Assembly: GCF_048544455.1 (NCBI RefSeq)
Contig: NC_133532.1
Location: 13,084,948 to 13,148,947 of the forward strand
Origin: Silene latifolia
Lineage: Eukaryota; Streptophyta; Magnoliopsida; Caryophyllales; Caryophyllaceae
Direction of reading: 5' to 3'
Length of the DNA stretch: 64,000 nt
This document shows positions 55,894-64,000 of the stretch, one piece after another. Made by a program: the position numbers and the translations under genes. The first letter of the stretch is position 1; every line of letters starts with the position of its first letter. The notes beneath the pieces were generated by a model that saw nothing but the letters and a program-made list of their open reading frames with translations, made no database searches and was not told the origin of the DNA.

Positions 55894-56453
55894 TACTCCA
55901 ATCCTACGTTTTACAAAAACTTTGCAGAAACGTTTCTCATTAAGTTATTGAGAGATCACTTTTGTCGTACCTCTTTAAGTATTTTTCGTACCACTTTTAT
56001 TATTGATTGCGACTCAAATGTCTCTTTTATTTGAAAAATGTTTTCATAACAATGGTACCTATCTTGTCATATATTGTAACCATTTTTATTAGTACTCCAT
56101 TTATAGTGTATACGTACCCATATTACTACTGTCAGTGCCATTTTTCCATTAATTTTTAATTGATATGTCAAAGTATCCAAAAGTTTACTAAGTGATAGTC
56201 TCTTTCAAGATCTGTTGTATATACACACATCATCATTATGCATCTTAGTCACATTCATCTAATGCCATAATTTAACGAATTCGCGTCCAAGAGGCCGAGT
56301 CTCGTGACCTTGCACGTGAGGTGATACAAAGCCCTTTTACGTTTGAACGTGTTTTTTTTTTGGTACTGAGGGGCAAAGCCCCGAAAATTACTTATTAGCT
56401 ATTACACGGGGAATAGCGACCCCAAAGATATCTTCCCGAAGAATGGGTCGAAG
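55894..56453. repeat. Right copy of 560-bp flank duplication
   Basis: It is nearly identical to 39504-40064. At its right end the LINE coding sequence runs on without a break through GGGTCGAAGCCC, so this copy is the undisturbed locus. Confidence 0.9.
56338..56353. other. LINE target site duplication, left
   Basis: TACGTTTGAACGTGTT, repeated at 59459-59474 on the other side of the LINE. The poly-T after it is the poly(A) tail of the minus-strand LINE. Confidence 0.88.
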
Positions 56454-59400
56454 CCCATGACTCGGAGTGTCTAAATAATTAATAACAGTACTCGAATAAA
56501 CTCCTTGATTAGCTAAATAATCCGCAGCCTTATTCGCCTCTCTATATGAATGCTCAAGCTTGACAATCCATCCTTCTTCATTCATTAAGTCCTGGCAACG
56601 CTTGATGATGAACTTAAGGCTGTTGCTCACCAGTTGCTTCTCGTTAATAATATTAACACACGGTCGATTGTCCATGTGAATAAGAAGTCTATGAACCCGC
56701 ATCAACCTCGCTTTCTCTAATCCCGCTAAAAGGGCGAGGAATTCGGCCTTCATGGAGGAGCAATTCCCACACGAAAAATAAAAGGCAGATATGAAATTAC
56801 CCGTCTCGTCTCGAAAAATTCCTCCTCCTCCTGCCGGACCTGGGTTGCCCTTCGCCGCGCCATTTGTATTTAGTAGAATCCAATTATGTGGGGGTGGTAA
56901 CCAGCGAATATAAACTTCCGTATTCACTGGTTGCGAGTTAGGAATGAAAATATCAAAACGATCGAATGCTTTCTTCGTCACTTCAAACTGATTGTATAGG
57001 AAAGCCCTGGGGTCTATTGGATTATCAGACTCACGCCCAAACACGATGTTATTGCGCCATTTTCAGAGCCACCAACCCGTTATTGCAAAGAAAATTGGCC
57101 AATTTGGTTCAGATGTCTCGACCCCATTACCTGCACATTTCGTTATCCATTCGGTGAATGGCGAGTTGTAAAAAATATGATTGGAGCTGTCCACACCGAG
57201 GAGGTTCCAGACTTGCCGTGAGATAGGACAGTGACAGAGAAGATGATCAGTGGTCCCTTCATCCTCGACGCACCGTGGGCATAGAGGGTTATCTCCCATA
57301 TTGCGCTTTACTCTATTAACATTCACCATTAATCTCTCGTGGGTTGCTAGCCATAAGAACATTCGGACTCTTTGTTGTACGGGTAAACGCCATATAGTAC
57401 GCCAAATGATTGGTTCAGCCTCACTAGTTGTGCTTTCGGACTGCAAGAAACCAAGAGCCGATTTTATCGAGAATTTACCTGTAGAAGTGCCAATCCAATA
57501 GAGTGAATCCTCCAAATCCGGGTCTTCTTTCAATGAAATGGAAGCTATTTTTTGGAGGATAGATTGAGGTAGAAAATCAGAAAAGAGCTCCCATTTCCAG
57601 CCTGAATTTGCGCACCACATGTCACTCACCGAAGCATTCAAGATGGTTTCCGGGATAGGAGTGTTAACATGATCCGAGAGGCAGACTCCATCAACCCATG
57701 CGTGATCCCCAAACAGAGTATTCCGGCCATTTCCAACCGCCGTGGCTGTTCCTCTTGCTATGGTTTTAGCTTGTGACGATATACCCGCCCACACATTAGA
57801 CATACTTGTCTTTGCTTGAAAGATGTTGATATCACAGCGATTATTACAATACTTAGCTCGTAAAACACGAGACCACAAACTCTGTGGTTCAGCTATAGCT
57901 CTCCATCCTAATTTAGTTAGGAATGCCGCGTTAGCTTGCCTTGCCGATAAAATACCGATACCTCCCAGCGATTTTGGTTTCTGTACATTTTCCCACGAAA
58001 TTAAATGTACCGAATTCTTGTCCTCATTACCTCCCCATAGAAAACGACGAGATTTCCTGTCTATAGAATCGCACACTGATCTTGGGATTTTGGCCGACTG
58101 CATACTATAATTAGCTATGGTAGTCAATGTGGATTGGACAAGGGTTGCTCTCCCTGCAAGAGATAAACGCTTAGTCGACCACCCTGCTAATCTCTTGTTA
58201 ATCTTGTCTTCTAAATGCGCAAAGGTTTGCCTCGTAACTCGCCCATTTATAGTGGGTACCCCGAGATACGTTCCCAAGTCATTCGTTTCTTCGAAACCCA
58301 AAGCATCACACACTTCGGTTCTAAGGGTAATATCCGTGTTATTGGAGAAAAACACTCGAGATTTAGCAGCACTAACCTTTTCTCCGGAAGCTTTACAAAA
58401 ATTATTGATGACGTAATTAATTACTAGCGCTTGTTCGACAGATGCCTCCCCAAAAATTACCATGTCATCCGCGAAAAAAAGGTTCGTTATCATGGGTCCA
58501 TCTCGACATAGAGTAATCGGCTTCCAGTTATGATTGCGGACCTCTAAATCGATAGCTTGTTGTAGCTTTTCTAAGCACATAACGAATAGATACGATGATA
58601 ATGGGTCCCCTTGACGGACACCCCGTGACGGAGTAAACTGAGAAGTTGGTTCACCATTCCACAGAATCCGCATACGAGGTGATTGGATACATTCCATAAT
58701 AACGTTAATGAGAAGCAGCGGAAAACCCATGTCACTTAACGTAGCATGGATAAAACTCCATCCTAGACGATCATAAGCCTTCTCTAGATCAATTTTAATA
58801 GCCATTATGCCTGTTTTCCCTTTCTTCTTCCGCATAGAATGTATAGCCTCTTGGAAAATAACTATATTATCAGTAATTTGTCGACCCGGAACAAACCCGC
58901 TTTGTGTCTCAGAAATAACGTGAGGTAATACTTTTTTAACACGGTTTGCGAGAGTTTTGCTGATAATTTTATAGGCAACATTACATAGACTTATAGGACG
59001 GAATTGAGTAATTGATTCTGGATTATTTACCTTAGGTATAAGAACGAGATGGGTATCATTTAGTCCTTCCGGAAAACCCTTCCCCTCAAGCGCTTTGATA
59101 ACCATATCACACAGTGAAGGAGCTATAAGAGGCCAATTCTTCTGGTAAAAAAGAGCTTGAAATCCGTCCGGACCTGGAGCCTTGAGTGAGCCCATGTGGT
59201 TAATAACTTGTTCAATTTCCGCCATGTAGAACGGTCTTGTAAGCCACTGCCAGTCCTCATTATTAAAGTCTTGAAACAAATCCCATGGGATATTTTCCAA
59301 TTCACTTGAGCTATTATCATCAGTATATAAGTTCTTAAAATAATCGACCACAATGTTTTTGATTTCTAAAGTATCTTCAATCCACTGCCCTTCATTATTT

Positions 59401-59458
59401 TTCAGCGAATTAATCTTGTTATGCCATCGACGAACAAGCGTACTCACATGAAAATTAC
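56354..59458 (-). mobile_element. L1-type LINE, 5'-truncated
   Basis: It lies between 16-bp target duplications, with a T run at its left end corresponding to the poly(A) tail. The first ORF and the endonuclease are missing; the copy begins just before the reverse transcriptase. 5' truncation is usual for LINEs. Confidence 0.92.
56388..59458 (-). pseudogene. LINE reverse transcriptase, zinc finger and RNase H
   Basis: On the minus strand, RT has LKAPGPDGFQALFYQKNW, LIPKVNNPESITQFRPISLCN, IDLEKAYDRLGW, GVRQGDPLSSYLFV and the catalytic FADDM near 58470. A zf-RVT zinc region (LCPRCVEDEGTTDHLLCHC) is near 57280. RNase H (LNTNGAAKGNPGPAGGGG... MKAEFLALLAGLE... EANKAADYLANQG) ends at 56388. A TGA at 57063-57065 (GWWL-stop-KWRNNIVFG) splits the zinc region from RNase H; related LINEs have a Trp there, so TGG-to-TGA fits. 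Otherwise the frame is open for about 1,000 codons. The N-terminus is cut by truncation, and the first few residues encoded beyond 59458 are host sequence. Confidence 0.92.
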
Positions 59459-59474
59459 TACGTTTGAACGTGTT

Positions 59475-60780
59475 AAGCAACCTTTTAAATTACTTTATGA
59501 TCGTCCAAATTTGTTAGTTGTCTCCAATAAAATTGTGGTATTATTCTTGAATTATTATTATGTTTACTAGTTTTAAACCCGTGCAAAATTGCACGGGTAT
59601 GTATTTGGGCCGATATTAATGTTTTTGGATGTATTTTTTATTTTTTGCATTTCTATTGTAATTATCTAGTTGGTCTAAATCAGCGATTAAATTGCACGGG
59701 TATGTATTTGGGCCGGTATTAATGTTTTTGGATGCATTTTTTTTTTTTACATTTCTATTGTAGTTATCTAGTTGGTCTAAATTAATTTCATTTATTCCGA
59801 ATGTAAAATTATTTCATAGTATTTTTGCTAAGACGAAAATTGTCGCATGTTTGTATTGACGGAAGATTTGAAGAAGTTAATTCTTTGCACACCAACGGGT
59901 CCCGCCATAACCTGAATTTCCCAAAAAAAAAAAAACTGTACAAATGACATGGCGCATCCTGCATTCAGCATTGTCTTCTGAATTAATAAAGATAAGATTA
60001 TTTATTAAATATATTATTAAAAAAACTTTATTAAAATTTTTTTAATCACTTGTAAATTAAAATAAAATTTATTTATTTGTTTTTTTAGAGTAAAAAAAAA
60101 ATTAAAAATAACTTTAAATGCTTGTTGAAGATTATATTAACTCGGTTTCCTATCATTGTCACCTACCAATTTCGGTGTGCACGGCTGATAGTTAAGATGA
60201 CGAGTTTTATATTCCAAGTAAATATTCCGTCATGATTGATTTTTTGAAAAAAAAAATTTGTACCCTGTAGTTTTAAAAAATTATGTTGTGATTTTGTTGT
60301 TGTATGGTACAATAATAATAACAAAAATACATGTAATTCATTTTTGTAATTCATTTCCGTTTTATGTTCGATCCCGTATAGGCGTATATAAGTGTAATTC
60401 CTTCCTGAAATTATGTAATTTTATTGTGTAATTTTGTTTTAAAAATTATGTAATTCAATTACATTTACTCGCATTTGTAATTAATTCTTCGTATATGTTA
60501 TTAGTTTTATTTACATGGAATGTATAAAATTTTATCATAATATTAATTCGAAGAATATTTTCCTAATATGATTTTATATAATTTGTTGCAAGACAGAATT
60601 TATCGCATGTTTGAAAAGACGGATATCTGAATAATTAAATACATTGCACACTTATGAGTCCCACCGTAACATGGATTTTTAAAAAAAAATGCATTTATAA
60701 CGTGACGCGTTGTACACTGAGTATTATCTTCTGAATTTATATAGATAAGATTTGTTTAAAATACTTCGAGTTTGAGCAGA
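59475..60780. other. Intergenic, with Helitron terminus and diverged duplications
   Basis: Starting at 59567, on the minus strand, lies a Helitron 3' end (ACCCGTGCAATTTTGCACGGGTTTAAAACTAG followed by T). A stretch of about 115 bp (GCACGGGTATGTATTTGGGCC...) is repeated in tandem at 59594 and 59694. The sequence 59790-60000 recurs, diverged, at 60500-60760 (shared CGCATGTTTG, GACGGA, TTGCACAC, TATCTTCTGAATT, GATAAGATT), suggesting two related elements side by side. No gene is seen. Confidence 0.6.
59567..59598 (-). mobile_element. Helitron 3' terminus (minus strand)
   Basis: The hairpin CCCGTGC/GCACGGG followed by TTTAAAACTAG and T, read on the minus strand, is the same end as at 28222-28259 and 34913-34947. 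The 5' end was not found. Confidence 0.7.
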
Positions 60781-62295
60781 CTGCATACGGGATCTCTTAT
60801 AGTCTTATTATTGTATTTCTGTTATTTAATCTTCCTTTTCTTGTCCTTTTTGGACTCCCATTACATTCATTTCATTTAGTTATAATTTATAACCATAATA
60901 ATAATAATGTATATGACGTATGTGTCATCGTTACATCATGAGCAAATCTAGGACGCGCATTTTTGAAGGCTTTTAGTAACTAATAAATTTAAAGGTTTGT
61001 CCCATAAACTAATTCTCGCACTTTCGTGGCCGGTTTAAAGGCCTGCCTTTAATAAAAAAATTTGATTAACAGATGTCAACTAACTTAGTTAGTAAAATCT
61101 TGAGAATAATTTCACTATGTGTTCCAACATTAAATCCCAGCAAAATCATTGAAATGATCATATACATATCACAGCTCACGAGTACAATTTGAGTATTTCG
61201 TTTGTATTCTAAAAGTATCCCTACTAGTAAATCTTTGTATAGAAAACAATTGAGGATGTTTATACATTGTAAATGTCAATTAATAGAAGTAATTTCATGT
61301 CCTCTATTTGGAACAAGAAATATGAAGTAATTTAACTAGTTTTATTAGTGTGGGTATGAATTGAGCTTCCGTATGTACCAAGAATACAAAGTTTTGGGAC
61401 CAAATTAGTTAGCACTTTTTATTAGTTTTTGCAAATGATTAGCAAAGCTCTAAAGCTCATTGTCAAAATTAATGATTGGAAAGGATGAGTGTTCAATTCA
61501 CAGTCACAAACCATTGAGGATTGTCTTCAATTTCTTCTCCTTTCAAACCTAAACCTTTTATTGTGTTCTTTGCACCAATATTTATTGATCCATGCTATGT
61601 ATAATAGAATAGCTGAATAGCACAATAGTTCGTTTAATTTAGTACATATTATATACGCAACACGAGTCTGGATTCTCCCTCTCGAATTTAGATACTATTA
61701 AGATCTTGTTATTTTGGACTGAAATTGGCTGAACTGAACTGAACTTATAAGCAAAAATAATTGAAAAGTAACTAAAATGAACTAAATCGAATCAATCGAC
61801 GATCGAATCGAATCGAATGAATCGAATCGAATCGAACTTATAAGAACTGAAATTAAGTCTAAAAGAACAAGGCCTAAATGTTTTTCCTCAAATTTCAAAC
61901 CCGAGACGTTAATTATCGTTGTCGTTTGATCAAAACATTGGCCCTCGAGATTAAAATAGTATAGCCTTTTAAGTTTATAATAACTAATCGGAGTTATTGA
62001 CAAAATGGAAATTTAAATCACCCGGACTTCTCATCATTATTCTTAATTATAAATTATCATCTAAGCTAAGTAGAGATATAATGTTTGACAAATAAAATCA
62101 AATACATACAATACTCCAAATAATAAGTTGAGGAAATATTTTTGTATGATCATCTTGAGGGCAACACAATTGCCCATTCTTGGCAATATGTCTCACTTTA
62201 ATTTCATTTCCAACTTCGAAGACGTTGCCACGTTGGTTACTTAACCTTTTCCTTGTTGGATTTGCATGCCAACTCATAGCTCAATAGCTACAACT
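60781..62295. other. Intergenic sequence
   Basis: AT-rich, with no gene recognised. It includes an ATCGA-type pentanucleotide repeat at 61785-61836. Confidence 0.6.
61785..61836. repeat. (TCGAA)n microsatellite
   Basis: Repeated ATCGA/TCGAA units with small interruptions, about 50 bp. Confidence 0.9.
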
Positions 62296-62439
62296 CCTTT
62301 ATGAAAAAAATAGGGCTACAAGAATGAAGAAACCGTGTAAATAGATATTTTGGGATATTAATTTTAGCCCCTTTATGAAAAAAATAGGGCTACAAGAATG
62401 AAGAAACCGTGTAAATAGATATTTTGGGATATTAATTTT
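62296..62439. repeat. 74-bp tandem duplication
   Basis: CCTTTATGAAAAAAATAGGG begins both 62296 and 62370, and each copy runs to TTAATTTT. The copies are identical by eye, which suggests a recent event. Confidence 0.92.
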
Positions 62440-62486
62440 TTGGGGTCCCTTGAGCCTAAAATGTTGCGTAACACGTTTTTTTATGG

Positions 62487-62863
62487 TCTTGTTTGGTAAG
62501 CAGCGGACTAATTTCAGCATAAACAAATTGTAAAAGCAGATTATAAGTAGTAGATTTTATCAGAAAGTTTGACTAGCATATTAAAATTACCAGAAGTAAT
62601 TTGAGTGTTTGGTAATTGGCAGATTACGATTAGTAGATTGTTAGTTTTCTTTGTAAAATGGTGAAAAATTTCCTATTTTACAATATGCTAACCAATATGC
62701 TGGGGTAAAAAGCATATTGTAAAACAGCATATTGACCCTAAATATGTTGTTTTAATATGTTGTTTACCAAACACTAAAATTAGCATATTGATTGGTCAAA
62801 TATGCTAAAACCCTTAAATATGCTAAAAATTGGTCAATATGTCGTTTACCAAACAACGCTTAT
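62487..62863. mobile_element. MITE candidate with CATATTG repeats
   Basis: CTTGTTTGGTAAGCAG near 62490 and the inverted GTCGTTTACCAAACAACGC near 62862 look like terminal inverted repeats. Inside, AGCATATTG / CAATATGCT occurs many times in both orientations. No target duplication was established. Confidence 0.5.
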
Positions 62864-63104
62864 AAGTTGTATATAAATGAATAAAGGTACCTAATTTTCA
62901 GTCTCTAATTAAAGATAGACGGTTTGAGTTTTGAATCTACTTATATATGTATCACATCATTTTTACTTACTGATATTTCTCTTGAAGAAAATAAATGTAT
63001 ACAATTTCAATCGTAGCTTACTAATTACTTCATATAAAGCAACAAAATTATAATCCAGAAAAATCCGAAAAATCTCTTCTTTGGAAAATGTTTCTAGCTA
63101 GAAT

Positions 63105-63766
63105 CACTACTACAGATACAGCCTATAACAACGGGTAAAAACCGTTGTAAAATAAAAAAGCGGACGTTGTTAAAGCGGCCGTTGTAGAAGGTATTTACAA
63201 CGGTTTGCTTATTTAGTGAAACCGTTGTCTAAAGTATTCACCACGGTTAAAAGCCGTTGTTGTTGGGTGTTCTCCGTTGTGGAAAGTGTTTCAAAATTTT
63301 GGAGGGAATAATATAACAACGGTTGTCGTATGTATAACCGTTGTTGTAACTTTCCCTCCAAAATTATGAAGTCTTTTGACAACGGGTTTATGTTACATAC
63401 CCGTTGTTGAAATTGTTAGTAACAACGGTTCTTTGTTTAATACCCGTTGTTGTAATTTTACCTCCAAAATTGTGAATACTTTTAACAACGGTTCTTTGAT
63501 TAAAACCTGTTGTTGAATATTATGCGCGGGTATTTGTAAATGTCATTCACAACGGTGTTAGTTTTATTAACCGTTGTGAAAGGTATTCACAACGGGTTTT
63601 TTTAGTAACCGTTTTTATTACGTACACCTAATGTTCCGAAAAATTAAATTTGTTTCATGCCATTCAAAAACCTGCATATATCAAGACACCATATACCAAA
63701 GACCAAAGATAAATCATATTTGGGTTCATCGAACTCAATAGATTCAATTCAACCACAACAAGAAGA

Positions 63767-63809
<43 letters not shown>

Positions 63810-64000
63810 CAAGGAGTTGAATTTACATGAACTAATTAATCATTCCCTAACTTCAACAAAAAAATTACTAATGTTTGATCTAAACTGTGAGTATAGTATC
63901 ATGCATTTCTATCTATATATATTCTAAGACGTAGTTGCCCCACATGTCTCTTACCTCGTCTATATCTATACTTGAGTATTGCTCAATCTGTTGTGGATTG
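63105..64000. mobile_element. Left end of a second CACTA family element (leaves window)
   Basis: CACTACTACAGATACAGCC is a CACTA terminus. From 63129 to about 63610 there are more than fifteen copies of ACAACGGTT / AACCGTTGT in both orientations, a subterminal array different in motif from the first CACTA. The interior beyond 63620 has no recognised coding inside the window. The other end is not visible. Confidence 0.82.
63771..63805. repeat. (AT)n microsatellite
   Basis: A pure AT run of about 35 bp within the CACTA interior. Confidence 0.95.

Noticed and set aside
63771-63805. Matrix attachment or origin at the AT run
   Set aside because: A plain dinucleotide microsatellite; nothing else supports a function.

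Overview
The window is nuclear DNA of a flowering plant. It has spliced genes with GT-AG introns, a SWEET sugar-transporter gene, and nested plant-type LTR retrotransposons, a LINE, CACTA, hAT, Stowaway and Helitron elements. Eudicot is likely. Caryophyllales is only a guess from the style of the repeats. Only one cellular gene is recognisable; almost everything else is transposon or old intergenic DNA.

Layout. (1) 1-14656: an Athila-type Ty3/gypsy element on the minus strand, cut by the left window edge inside its 3' LTR. It has both LTRs, a tRNA-Asp primer site, gag-pol and an ATHILA ORF, all broken. (2) 14657-18216: the 3' part and 3' LTR of another Ty3/gypsy element, into which Athila is inserted. 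(3) 18217-25306: a Ty1/copia scrap split by a complete CACTA element (18589-25078, TSD GGA) with two decayed transposase genes. (4) 25308-about 27060: a diverged Athila-like LTR on the plus strand. (5) 28426-30435 minus: an apparently intact five-exon SWEET gene. (6) 30436-39503: intergenic DNA carrying a Stowaway MITE, two hAT elements, a complete small Helitron, two TRIM/LARD-type elements and an LTR-like insertion between 56-bp repeats. (7) 40065-55893: two Ty1/copia copies in tandem that share the middle LTR; the third LTR is almost gone. They lie between two near-identical 560-bp copies of host DNA. (8) 56354-59458: a 5'-truncated L1-type LINE on the minus strand with a 16-bp target duplication. 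(9) 59475-63104: intergenic DNA with a Helitron terminus, and from 63105 the left end of a second CACTA family that leaves the window.

The signal that ordinary annotation does not explain is a set of palindrome or hairpin arrays in the regulatory parts of unrelated retrotransposons. The two copia leaders carry twelve TCGATCGA-type palindromes at steps of about 20 or 30 bp, that is two or three helical turns. The gypsy LTR carries TACTCGRCCGAGTA palindromes at steps of 19-21 bp just upstream of a TATA-like site. Both share the form CTCG-NN-CGAG. The Athila element carries GC-rich hairpins about every 80 bp, upstream of its LTR TATA box and again between pol and the ATHILA ORF. Its two LTRs differ mainly inside these hairpins. 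A host factor recognising CTCGNNCGAG is a testable inference, not something the sequence proves.

Limits: all boundaries and identities were read by eye. Many coding regions are broken by single-base indels. That may be real decay or assembly error, and I cannot separate the two here.
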